Shown: positions 20,101-27,416 of the stretch, piece after piece
How positions within the stretch are numbered: the first letter of the stretch is position 1
Layout of the letters: every line of letters starts with the position of its first letter
Assembly (NCBI GenBank): GCA_902495075.1
Contig: CABUVO010000032.1
Span: 1 to 43,856, forward strand
Length of the DNA: 43,856 nt
Source: an uncultured Porphyromonadaceae bacterium
GTDB lineage: Bacteria; Bacteroidota; Bacteroidia; Bacteroidales; Muribaculaceae
Direction: 5' to 3'
Translations under genes and position numbers: made by a program
The notes under the pieces: model-generated
Seen by the model: only the letters and a program-made list of their open reading frames with translations
Database searches by the model: none
Told to the model about the DNA's origin: nothing

Positions 20101-20407
20101 CGGCATTCAGACTAAGCTCAATCTTGAGTTCAGTCGTGGATGATGTGACTTTTACTTTCTTAGGTGAATAACCCACATAAGAAACAAGAAGGGTTTGTCC
20201 GTCGGCGACACGGATTTCGAAGTTTCCATCGATATCTGTGCTGACACCTGTTGATGTACCCTCCACCTGCACGGTGGCTCCGATAAGCGGCTCACCGTCC
20301 GTATCCGTGACCACACCTTTCACCGTCCGGGTCGCGGGCGCTGCGTTGGCGCCAAGCGTTAGAACCTGCGCCACAAGCAGAATGATAAAGAAAATTGATT
20401 TTTTCAT
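17135..20407 (-). CDS. susC: SusC-like TonB-dependent outer-membrane transporter
   Basis: A 1090-aa protein with signal peptide (ends about GANA), an N-terminal carboxypeptidase-D-like domain (VKGVVTDTDGEPLIGATV), a TonB box region, a plug domain (GYGTMKKKDLTGAI, NVQDLLRGTAGLQV, ILDGM, IDVLKDSSSAAIYGAKAANG) and a 22-strand barrel ending in an aromatic-terminated strand (FNFGINVTF). It imports glycan fragments with SusD, energised by TonB. No extended STN/anti-sigma domain is present, so control is more likely by the nearby HTCS than by an ECF sigma/anti-sigma pair. Its mRNA leader carries several structured elements. Confidence 0.96.
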   Translation of the reverse strand: MKKSIFFIILLVAQVLTLGANAAPATRTVKGVVTDTDGEPLIGATVQVEGTSTGVSTDIDGNFEIRVADGQTLLVSYVGYSPKKVKVTSSTTELKIELSLNAEMLEDVVVVGYGTMKKKDLTGAITQIDPNKMADAAPQNVQDLLRGTAGLQVGYDPSAKGGGDLELRGKNSLGTNSSPLIILDGMQFYGELSEINPADIKQIDVLKDSSSAAIYGAKAANGVIIVTTKKGSNTGRPSVTLSANWGINTRSAYRKYYDAEGYLNYRSDWYKRDSYGFDENGNYTAYQQGQKNPGYYDYPSEANLAKYGITLDQWMGYTSNGDGESPRSVFGRRIGLDEENLLFDNFVNGYTYDWFDSAFRTGLNQDYNVSLSGGTEKMNYYMSVGYMKNQGVVKGNDYNTLRASMRMSGKVTNWLEVGGNVNFQHRTDGDKALHYKDDLQNPNIMKFSPYALPYDRETGELLQFPMGGKNRFQPFQNEPFYQNYEKLEKGYMVLNSKFYVNVNLPFGITYQFNVSPRYQYFYDRWFTSADLPNSNKNDRGVNRGWGKRFDWSLNNTINWDYTFNDVHHVMVTLAQEAEDRKYWSDKIEAKGYDPTDALGFHNTQNANKELTKLTTDDQHESADALLARAFYAYDNRYMITASVRRDGYSAFGAKYPHATFPSVALAWNFGNEKFMESITDVWSTGKLRLSWGKNGNRDLGNPYLALANLGSGQGATMNYIDGNGKIVSDNKYLTMDRMANPDLRWEKTEAFNIGLDLGFLNNRINASIDWYYKKTNDMIMKMVLPQISGFTEVATNLGRVDNTGIELSLNTLNISNHILEWTTNLTFSYNDNKIKHIDYEMENVLDAAGNVIGQKEKDNSSKGWFIGQPIYTIWNYRVDGIWQPEEADEAAKVGQKPGDYKVANLYTADDKVDPVTGERTPVYNDKDKTFLGRKVAPVYLSLRNDFTLWKDFTISFTLYSKLGHKSESWAYTNNDNASDIIVHGLNTYEKEYWTPENRSDYFAKLNARGPNGATSVPRAINRNFLRLSDLTFGYTLPKKWTAKAFMERVRVTFGIKNLFTINPPKWSYGDPEEELGLGTRVFNFGINVTF

Positions 20408-20414
20408 TTAAACT

Positions 20415-20480
20415 AAGGTTAGTTATTTTGATTTATCTGAGGTTAACTTGTTTTTCTCTTTCCAGAACACGAGGTTAACT
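20415..20480 (-). promoter_or_regulatory. Three spaced repeats of the form RAGGTTARYT in the susC leader
   Basis: Plus-strand copies are AAGGTTAGTT (20415-20424), GAGGTTAACT (20439-20448) and GAGGTTAACT (20471-20480), spaced 24 and 32 bp. They fall in the 5' untranslated region between the hairpin and the susC start codon. They could be binding sites for a protein or a small RNA, but I cannot assign one. Confidence 0.4.
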
Positions 20481-20495
20481 GAGTTTTTCTTTAAA

Positions 20496-20525
20496 AAGAG
20501 TATGCATGTCTCCATCCATACTCTT
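20496..20525 (-). terminator. Attenuator-like hairpin in the susC leader
   Basis: On the minus strand AAGAGTATG (20517-20525) pairs with CATACTCTT (20496-20504), a 9-bp stem with a 12-nt loop followed by T-rich sequence. It lies within the leader, upstream of susC, so it could terminate transcription early unless relieved. Confidence 0.5.
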
Positions 20526-20678
20526 GCGGCTCTTCCCCTACCATATAGTTATCATCATCTTTCCTTAACCATGAGTTTTTCAATGGTGTATTACAATGGA
20601 GCGAGATGCCGTCAGACTTATTCAATCTTTTCCTACCTATACCTATATCCTACCTACGGAAAACTTAATATACAGCCG

Positions 20679-20686
20679 CAAAATTA
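20679..20686 (-). promoter_or_regulatory. Probable -7 element of the susCD promoter
   Basis: Minus-strand TAATTTTG matches TAnnTTTG. A clear TTTG at the ideal upstream distance is missing (nearest is about 27 bp away), which fits an activator-dependent promoter. It implies a leader of roughly 265 nt. The rest of the 470-bp gap between susC and the peptidase gene holds the repeats, the hairpin and the terminator listed separately; I see no further gene in it. Confidence 0.55.
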
Positions 20687-20816
20687 TCATTCTTACAACT
20701 ATATCGTAACAGCCAAATGATTCTAAAACAATAGGCAAATAGCTCATTGAACTATTCACACGTTTGCACATCCAATTCCGGTCTATTTACCAATCATTCT
20801 ATGTAATAAATACGCA

Positions 20817-20848
20817 AACAGCCGCACATCGAAGGATGCGCGGCTGTT
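20817..20848 (-). terminator. Hairpin terminator after the S41 peptidase gene
   Basis: Arms AACAGCCGCACATC (20817-20830) and GATGCGCGGCTGTT (20835-20848) pair with one mismatch around a GAAG loop. It lies 30 bp past the stop of the leftward peptidase gene. A stronger T run follows on the plus strand than on the minus strand. Confidence 0.7.
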
Positions 20849-20878
20849 TTTGTTTGAGATATTTCGTTAGTGGTAAGT

Positions 20879-23800
20879 TTATTTTTTGTCGATGTCGGAG
20901 AGGAGGGACTTCACGGCGGCTTCGAGCTGCGCGTCGATGCCTCTCACCACATCGGCGGGGAGGTTGGCAACCTTGATGTCGGGTTCGAGCTGACTGTTCT
21001 CAAGCACGGAACCATCAGCTGTGCGGAAGGCTACCACAGGCACGCCGAAGAGCATATCAGGATTCTGGAGGTCAATCCAGTTTACACTCGACATGGTGCC
21101 GGGCACGGGCATTCCCACAAGTTTACCGAGTTTCTTATGCTTGTACACCCAGGGTGTGCCATGGGCATTACTGTAGTTGGCTTCACCGATTATCATTACA
21201 GAGGGTTTATTCCAACGACGTGAAGGCATCTCACCTGTGGGGCGTCCGTGAACTTCCTGCGTGAGATATTTCTCTCCGCTGAAAAGCACCTCGATATCCT
21301 CATGCAGACGACCTCCGCCATTCCAGCGGGTATCGATCACGATTCCTTCTTTGTTGTAATATTTTCCGAGAAGTTTGGAATAGATCTCGCGGAAGCTACC
21401 ATCGTTCATCGAGCGGAGATGCACGTAACCGAGACGCCCACCTGAAAGTGAATCCACCGCTGCCTCGCGATTCTTTACCCAGCGGCGGTATAGAAGCTCG
21501 TTCATTGCGGAAGTAGTGATCGGAAGCACAACTTCCTCCCAGCGTTCGCCCAATGATGGACGATAAAGCGAAACAAGGGTTTTCTTCTTGGCTGTATTAT
21601 TAAGCAATGTCTCCCAGTCGCCGGCATCGGCAGTCTTCTCGCCATTGATGGCTTCCACCACGTCTCCGCGACGAACTTTTGTTGTGGCGCGATCGAATGG
21701 ACCACCTGACACTATCTCATCAATGACCGCATTCCCCTCTTTTCCCGACATGTCGAAAAGCAGACCAAGTGACGCTGTCTGGTCTTTGGCTGCATCGGGG
21801 TAATAACGTGCACCGGAATGCGACACGTTGAGCTCACCTAAGAGTTCGCTGAGCATGTCGGCAAAATCATAGCCATTGTTGATGTGTGGGAGGAAGCGAC
21901 GATAGTTCGCAACATACATATCCCAGTCAACAGGCATCTCGGGGAGATAGAATCTCTCGCGAGCCTCATTGGCAACGTAATCGAGCATGACCTCACGCTC
22001 TTTTGCCGGATCTATCTTCACCTTGCCTGACACAGGAATACTCTTTATCTCTTTGCTCTTTGGATTGAATTTTCTTACAGTTGAACCTACGATGTAAAGA
22101 TTGCCGTCTTTATCCGCCTGGAAGCCACCGTTGCCGGTGTCAAGTTTCTTGACAAGTGAGACATCCCCCTTGCGCAGATCGCGTTTCCAAAGATCGTAAC
22201 CGCTTTCGAAAGCGGAAAGGTAATAGAGCGTAGAACCGTCTTTTGTCACAAAGAAATCGCTGAGATCAGAGGAATTTGGGGTTAGACGCACAATGCGCTC
22301 CATGATTCCTTCACGATCTACCTTGATATCGTTTGAAGATTTCTCGCCATCCTTGGCTGCATCCTTTTTCTTATCGTCCTTCTTCCCCTTCTTGCCATCT
22401 TTTGAATCCGCTTTCTTGGCAGCAGCTTTCTTCTGCTGATCCTCAACTTCCTTCAGCAGGGCATAGTCTTCTTCCGAAAGGCGGAATTTATCGTATGCCT
22501 CGCGGTTAAGGAATACCGCCATAACATCATATTCGGAACCCCATGAGGCATGGTTGCGCATACCGTAACGTTCGGAAGCGAAGATAACGGCGTTGCCGTC
22601 GGCTGAGAATACCGGCTGTTGATCGAAATATCCGGTATTTGTCAAAGATATGAACTCACCGTTGTCAACGTTTATTATCGCGATGTCGCCATAGGGGTCA
22701 TGCATCGGATTCATTATCTCGGTGGTGAGCCATTTGCTGTCGGGACTCCACGCCACGCCAAATCCACCGGTGCGATAGTTGGTTATCTTGTCGTCATAAG
22801 TCTTTATAGCTCCTGATGCAAGATCCATCACTTTCAGTATACGACGGCCTTCCACATACGCCATCTTCTTCCCGTCGGGTGAAATTGAAGGATATCCGCG
22901 CTCCACACCATCTTCGGGAAACATCAGTTTCTCTTCGATCAGTGTGGCGTTCGAGAAATTGGGATCCTCCTTACGTTTGATGGTGGCTTTATAGATATTG
23001 CTGCGACCAGAGCGCAAAGAGCCGTAATAGAGCGATCTGCCGTCAGCGCCCCACGAAAGCACGGATTCGATTGCAGGAGTGTGAGTGATCTGCTTTATGG
23101 AAGGATATTCTGTAGAAGAAACGAATACCTCTCCACGAACGGTGAATGCCATCTGCTTGCCGTCGGGGGAAACGACAGCACCCTGCACACGGCTGAAAGG
23201 AATGTTCTTGATATCATTTATGTCGTCATCCACAAGATTTATGGCAAGTTTCTTTGGTGCCGAACCGGGTTTCATCGTGAAAAGTTCGCCGTTATATACA
23301 AACGCCAACTTATCGCCGGCTCCCGCACTGAGAAAACGCACCGGATGATCTTTGAAATCAGTAAGTTTGCGGGGTGAGGCACCGGGAGTCATCGATGCGG
23401 AATAGACATTGAATGAATCGCCGTTGCGCTCGCTGAGGAAATAGTAAGCGTCACCACTCTGCGCCACGGCAGGACTACGGTCTTCACCGGCGCGAGCGGT
23501 GAGATTGATGTATTTGCCGCTTTTGGCATCGTATTTCCAGATGTCGCGTGTAACGGACGATGTGTGATGCTTACGCCATTTATCTTCCGAGCCTTTCACA
23601 TCCTCATAAAGGAAGGATCCGTCGGGGCACATTGAAATGCTTACCGCCGGCACAGCCAATATCTGCGTCACCTTGCCACCCGACACGGGCACGCTGTATA
23701 GCTCGCTCTGGCTACGCATTGGAGCCGCGCTACTGATGGCGGGATCCTGGATTGTTGCGGAGAACACTACCGACTTACCGTCGGGAGTGAATGCCTCGGG

Positions 23801-24130
23801 AGTTTCGGCAGCGGAATGGAACGTCAGCTGTCGCGGTGCGCCACCGACCGCGGGAATCAGGAAAATATCCTTACCACCGTTGCGGTCGGAAGCGAAAGCT
23901 ATTGAGCAGCCGTCCGGACTCCATACCGGAGCGCTTTCGTAAGCTTCGCCGGAAGTGAGACGCACGGCATCCCCACCCTCCGCAGGCACGGTGTAGATAT
24001 CTCCCTTATAGGAGAATGCAATCTTTGTTCCATCGGGAGAGATTCGCGCATCCCTCACCCACATCGGCTGCACGGCATGAGCAACGCCCGCACCCGCCAG
24101 CAATCCTAAAGCTATTATCGTCGTTTTCAT
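20879..24130 (-). CDS. Tricorn-like S41 family peptidase with N-terminal beta-propellers
   Basis: A 1083-aa secreted protein with signal peptide (ends about GVAHA). Residues about 25-530 hold repeated PDG/SPDGK-type beta-propeller blades (TolB/tricorn style), then a C1-like helical region, a PDZ domain (about 770-860), and a C-terminal S41 protease domain. The probable nucleophile is Ser987 in GEANYSNAHG. The family degrades peptides, gated by the propeller. A Lys/Asp-rich low-complexity stretch at about 565-605 (KKAAAKKADSKDGKKGKKDD) interrupts the region after the second propeller. It starts 18 bp after the DUF4062 gene, so the two may share a transcript. Role in the neighbouring glycan locus is not evident. 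Confidence 0.9.
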   Translation of the reverse strand: MKTTIIALGLLAGAGVAHAVQPMWVRDARISPDGTKIAFSYKGDIYTVPAEGGDAVRLTSGEAYESAPVWSPDGCSIAFASDRNGGKDIFLIPAVGGAPRQLTFHSAAETPEAFTPDGKSVVFSATIQDPAISSAAPMRSQSELYSVPVSGGKVTQILAVPAVSISMCPDGSFLYEDVKGSEDKWRKHHTSSVTRDIWKYDAKSGKYINLTARAGEDRSPAVAQSGDAYYFLSERNGDSFNVYSASMTPGASPRKLTDFKDHPVRFLSAGAGDKLAFVYNGELFTMKPGSAPKKLAINLVDDDINDIKNIPFSRVQGAVVSPDGKQMAFTVRGEVFVSSTEYPSIKQITHTPAIESVLSWGADGRSLYYGSLRSGRSNIYKATIKRKEDPNFSNATLIEEKLMFPEDGVERGYPSISPDGKKMAYVEGRRILKVMDLASGAIKTYDDKITNYRTGGFGVAWSPDSKWLTTEIMNPMHDPYGDIAIINVDNGEFISLTNTGYFDQQPVFSADGNAVIFASERYGMRNHASWGSEYDVMAVFLNREAYDKFRLSEEDYALLKEVEDQQKKAAAKKADSKDGKKGKKDDKKKDAAKDGEKSSNDIKVDREGIMERIVRLTPNSSDLSDFFVTKDGSTLYYLSAFESGYDLWKRDLRKGDVSLVKKLDTGNGGFQADKDGNLYIVGSTVRKFNPKSKEIKSIPVSGKVKIDPAKEREVMLDYVANEARERFYLPEMPVDWDMYVANYRRFLPHINNGYDFADMLSELLGELNVSHSGARYYPDAAKDQTASLGLLFDMSGKEGNAVIDEIVSGGPFDRATTKVRRGDVVEAINGEKTADAGDWETLLNNTAKKKTLVSLYRPSLGERWEEVVLPITTSAMNELLYRRWVKNREAAVDSLSGGRLGYVHLRSMNDGSFREIYSKLLGKYYNKEGIVIDTRWNGGGRLHEDIEVLFSGEKYLTQEVHGRPTGEMPSRRWNKPSVMIIGEANYSNAHGTPWVYKHKKLGKLVGMPVPGTMSSVNWIDLQNPDMLFGVPVVAFRTADGSVLENSQLEPDIKVANLPADVVRGIDAQLEAAVKSLLSDIDKK

Positions 24131-24148
24131 AATAATGAATTTTAAATT

Positions 24149-25624
24149 CTATTCAAATTGTGAATGTTTTTTATCAATTATTATCCATTCTCCTATTTTC
24201 CCTCCCTTTCTAATTAGCCTTTCATCTGCTCGTAATTGCTCCATTATCTTACGAACCTGTCGTTCACTTAAATCGAGTCTTCTTGAGAGTTCTGCTCTTG
24301 ATATAGAAGGCTTATTCTTTATCAGCTCAATAAGGTCTTCGACTTCTTTGGGATCGCTTTGGATCATCTTTGGATCATCTTTGGATCGCTTTGGATCGCT
24401 TTGCTCTTCCGCCCTCCAAATGACTACTCTGAAATCTTCCTCCTGATAAAACTCCGGTATCTTCAACCCGTAATCTCGACATTTCTCAATAATATCTTCC
24501 GTACCTGTGCCAACCTTCTCTATATATCCCTTCCAATACATCGGATCTGCTATCAGTGGATTATTTGGAAGAGACTTATGAGGTCCTTGAAGTTTCTGCA
24601 CAGTGAGTCCATAAGGTAATTGACCCGGATTCCAAATCTCAAGCCTATCCCGGAATAGCATCACCTGAACACTTGCATTACTCGTATAATCTCTATGACA
24701 AATGGCATTAACAATAGCTTCTTTAACGGCATCAATAGGCAATTCAGGGTGAGTTGGAACAGATGCTGTTTCTCCTTCATCTCGAGTGCCAACCCAATTA
24801 TTCACTCGACTCATTACAAAACTCGTTGCTTGATCCACCAGTTCAAATACATCTCCACGATAAATCTGATATGCGGGCATAGGCTTTCTCACCTCATTAC
24901 CATAAAATTGAGCACATTTAACTTCCGAAGGTATGAAATATTTCTGAGGCTTTTTACCGAAAAGCAGAATTGCAGCATTAGCAATCCTACCGTTTTCATC
25001 AATCAAATCCAAATGAATAAGTAATTCTTTTATTGGTGTATCTACTGAAAGTGGAAAATTTCGTTTCAAACGAGCAACTTGAAGAAAGCTGCGTATTTTA
25101 TCTTCATCCAGATCATCAAGTGAAGCCCCATTGTCGTATGACGCATCGAACGGTCGCCATCTTATATATTCTTTTTCTTCAAGATACCGAATCAATGACG
25201 CATATACCGATGTACGCAATCCTTCTAAATCCACGAATGTCTTGCGAACAATATCTCGCTCCACTTTCTTTATCAGAGCAGTTTCTTTTGGGTGCCTATC
25301 GTCTTCATGAATGCTCTTGATATAGATCAAACGGCTCTTATGTAATTCCGCAGCTAAATCATATTCTCGCTCTGTCGGTGAAACGCCCTCTGCATCTTCA
25401 TATCCATACAAATTACCATATAAACCCAAATAAATATCACACAGCTTCACCTCATTCAAATATACATGACTTGTCGGATATTCATTCGCTGGAACCTCCT
25501 CGAAAATAAAAGGTTCAAAGAATTTTCCCAACAACACATCTGTTCGGATATAATGACAAAGCATGGCTCGCTCTTCCGCGAACTCACTCTGCACACTGCT
25601 TATGAATATTTTAATGCGTCTCAT
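24149..25624 (-). CDS. DUF4062 / GHKL-type ATPase-like / winged-helix protein
   Basis: A 491-aa protein with no signal peptide. The N-terminus matches DUF4062 (KIFISSVQSEFAEERAML, and CDIYLGLYGNLYGY), a TIR/nucleotide-processing-like alpha/beta fold. Residues about 195-410 resemble the ATP-binding half of AlbA_2/Schlafen-type putative regulators (AVKEAIVNAICHRDY, then VGTGTEDIIEKC). The last 60 residues form a winged helix (SRAELSRRLDLSERQVRKIM). The linker, about residues 408-425, is encoded by tandem 10/11-bp repeats. Function unknown: a regulator or an immunity-type sensor are both possible. A 35-bp palindrome lies just upstream of its start. Confidence 0.8.
   Translation of the reverse strand: MRRIKIFISSVQSEFAEERAMLCHYIRTDVLLGKFFEPFIFEEVPANEYPTSHVYLNEVKLCDIYLGLYGNLYGYEDAEGVSPTEREYDLAAELHKSRLIYIKSIHEDDRHPKETALIKKVERDIVRKTFVDLEGLRTSVYASLIRYLEEKEYIRWRPFDASYDNGASLDDLDEDKIRSFLQVARLKRNFPLSVDTPIKELLIHLDLIDENGRIANAAILLFGKKPQKYFIPSEVKCAQFYGNEVRKPMPAYQIYRGDVFELVDQATSFVMSRVNNWVGTRDEGETASVPTHPELPIDAVKEAIVNAICHRDYTSNASVQVMLFRDRLEIWNPGQLPYGLTVQKLQGPHKSLPNNPLIADPMYWKGYIEKVGTGTEDIIEKCRDYGLKIPEFYQEEDFRVVIWRAEEQSDPKRSKDDPKMIQSDPKEVEDLIELIKNKPSISRAELSRRLDLSERQVRKIMEQLRADERLIRKGGKIGEWIIIDKKHSQFE
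24351..24402. repeat. Coding tandem repeat, five units of 10 or 11 bp
   Basis: Plus-strand units are GGATCGCTTT (24351), GGATCATCTTT (24361), GGATCATCTTT (24372), GGATCGCTTT (24383) and GGATCGCTTT (24393). They encode the linker between the ATPase-like part and the winged helix of the DUF4062 protein. The unit length is not a multiple of three, so gain or loss of one unit shifts the frame. Confidence 0.85.
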
Positions 25625-25644
25625 AGATACGATAAATATAGGAG

Positions 25645-25679
25645 TTCAAGTTTTGCAAGTTAAACTTGCAAAACTTGAA
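25645..25679. repeat. 35-bp perfect palindrome between DUF4062 and SDR genes
   Basis: Arms of 17 bp (TTCAAGTTTTGCAAGTT and its complement) surround a single base. It lies 11 bp beyond the stop of the last steroid-operon gene and 20 bp before the DUF4062 start on the same strand. It may act as a terminator of the first or an operator of the second; its near-zero loop and symmetry fit an operator as well. Confidence 0.75.
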
Positions 25680-25690
25680 TCATCTAAATT

Positions 25691-26485
25691 CTAAATCTGA
25701 AGCGGTACGGAGGACCGCAGTGTGAAGATGCGGGAACATTCGGAGCTGAGAAGAGCCCGCATGGCGGGCACCGCGCCGTTGCGCGGAGTGCGGATAAGCG
25801 GTCGGAAGATTACGTCAGCAATAGGATCAAACCAGCGGTCCATCCGTATCATCGAGGAATCCACAACCCCTGGATCGGCACAGTTGACTCTTACACCGCA
25901 TTTCTTACCCTCTTCGCAAAACTCGGCTGCGAAACGCGTGATCCACGCTTTGGAGAGGGAGTAAGTGGTAAGCTGTCCGAAGGAGCGTTCATTTACCGTA
26001 GAGGGAAGATGGCGTTTGCCCCAGCGATGTCGCGTGAGGGATGTAGTGAAGACAACAGACCCTCCGCAAGCCACCTGCGGCAACAGCAGCTGATTCAACA
26101 GTCGCGTGTTGTGGTAGTTCACATTCATTGTGGTTTCGGGTCCGTCAGGACTCAGAGAGAAATGACGCTCCATTGTGCCCGCATTATTTACAATGCCGGC
26201 AAGGGTCACACCTTTGAGATTGTTTACCGCCTCTGTCACCGATACCGAACTGTTGAGATCAAGCTGCAGGAAAGTAGCCTGCAACGAAGGATTCTCCTTC
26301 AGCAACTCACCGAGGGTGTCGGCAAAACGCAATTCGGAACGGCAAGCCATAATCATCGGCACCCCGAGACGTCCCAAGGCACGGCAGATCTCACGTCCGA
26401 TGCTACCGCTCGCACCTGTAACCAGCACCGGCATCCCCGCCGGTATATTCGATATCGACAAATCTTTATTATCCCGTTTCTTCAT
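25691..26485 (-). CDS. Short-chain dehydrogenase/reductase (probable hydroxysteroid dehydrogenase)
   Basis: A 264-aa Rossmann-fold enzyme: cofactor motif TGASGSIG near residue 24, NNAG at about 100-103, and catalytic YxxxK as YSLSK near 175. An Arg following the first strand-loop (MACRSELR) suggests a preference for NADP(H), though this is inference. The pattern is closest to retinol-dehydrogenase/WW-domain-oxidoreductase-like SDRs. It is the last gene of a four-gene leftward operon with a 5-alpha-reductase-like and an old-yellow-enzyme-type reductase, which suggests oxidation or reduction of a steroid hydroxyl/ketone. Position and stereochemistry are unknown. Confidence 0.82.
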   Translation of the reverse strand: MKKRDNKDLSISNIPAGMPVLVTGASGSIGREICRALGRLGVPMIMACRSELRFADTLGELLKENPSLQATFLQLDLNSSVSVTEAVNNLKGVTLAGIVNNAGTMERHFSLSPDGPETTMNVNYHNTRLLNQLLLPQVACGGSVVFTTSLTRHRWGKRHLPSTVNERSFGQLTTYSLSKAWITRFAAEFCEEGKKCGVRVNCADPGVVDSSMIRMDRWFDPIADVIFRPLIRTPRNGAVPAMRALLSSECSRIFTLRSSVPLQI

Positions 26486-26495
26486 AGATTAGCCC

Positions 26496-26523
26496 TTACT
26501 TCTTACTTCTTACTTCTTACTTC
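26496..26523. repeat. Four tandem copies of TTACTTC in an operon gap
   Basis: Perfect 7-bp units at 26496, 26503, 26510 and 26517 lie in the 105-bp gap between the two SDR genes. The flanking sequence continues pyrimidine-rich on this strand. The mRNA would be purine-rich here, upstream of the second SDR start. Confidence 0.85.
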
Positions 26524-26590
26524 TCCCTTTTTACTTTTAATTTCTCACTTCTTCCCTCTTCCCTTTTACCTATAACCTTTTCCCTTTATT

Positions 26591-27400
26591 TCAACGTGTG
26601 ATTCCTTTATCCAGCATCTTCCTCTTCACAAGCATCCTTACCGGCGTAGGAAGAGATGCCACAAACACTATTGAGATGCGGTTCAACAGTCCGTTGATAT
26701 ATTGTTTTTTCCCTTTCAGCATCTTATTGACAGCCTTCCGCGCGAAACTTTCCGGCGTGTCAAGCACACGGATAGCAATGGCAAACTTCTTCAACGGTTC
26801 GGAGAGTCCGAAAAGGTCAGTGGCTATACCTCCGGGGCACGCCACAGTGACTGTCACACCGTAATCTCGCATTTCATAATGCAATGCACGGCTGAACACG
26901 CGTATATAGGCTTTCGTTGCCGAATACATGGCAATTCCGGGCATCGGCATCCAGCATGACATCGACGACATGTTGAGGATTCTCCCCTTGCTTGCCTCTT
27001 TAAACCGCAATGCGAACGCGCGACTGAGATTTGTGACGGCATCCACGTGCAGACGAATGAAGCAGTCGAGTTTGCGGGGATCGGTGTCAATGACGGGACG
27101 GAACGAGAATATTCCGGCATTGTTGATAAGGTAATCAGCCTTGAGGGCATAGCTGTCAAGATATCCTAAAATCTCTTCAGGGGCGGAAGGCGAAGTTAGA
27201 TCGACATACAGCGGATATGCATGCACTCCATACTCCACTGCAATCTCCGATGCACACTCTGCAAGTTCTTTCTCCTGATTACTAACCATCAGCAGCTTGC
27301 AACCTCGCTTCGCCAGCTCGCGACAGAAGCACAAACCGATTCCGCTGCTCGCCCCGGTAACGACCGCCAGCTTCCCTCGTATATCCTTATCTTTTCCCAT
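26591..27400 (-). CDS. Short-chain dehydrogenase/reductase (probable 3-hydroxysteroid dehydrogenase)
   Basis: A 269-aa classical SDR: TGASSGIG near residue 15, NNAG near 92, Ser in NMSSMSCW near 144, and catalytic YSATK near 158. Substrate-binding and C-terminal parts resemble the 17-beta-HSD/DltE-type SDRs. It lies between the flavin reductase gene (16-bp gap) and the second SDR gene. Gut Bacteroidales clusters that convert 3-oxo-delta-4 bile acids to iso-allo forms combine a 3-beta-HSDH of this size with 5-alpha- and 5-beta-reductases, so this gene is a candidate for that step. The activity is inferred from context. Confidence 0.84.
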   Translation of the reverse strand: MGKDKDIRGKLAVVTGASSGIGLCFCRELAKRGCKLLMVSNQEKELAECASEIAVEYGVHAYPLYVDLTSPSAPEEILGYLDSYALKADYLINNAGIFSFRPVIDTDPRKLDCFIRLHVDAVTNLSRAFALRFKEASKGRILNMSSMSCWMPMPGIAMYSATKAYIRVFSRALHYEMRDYGVTVTVACPGGIATDLFGLSEPLKKFAIAIRVLDTPESFARKAVNKMLKGKKQYINGLLNRISIVFVASLPTPVRMLVKRKMLDKGITR

Positions 27401-27416
27401 CGTTAACTATTAACCA

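Noticed and set aside
26496..26523. The TTACTTC array as a CRISPR-like repeat
   Set aside because: Units are only 7 bp with no spacers; it is a simple tandem repeat.
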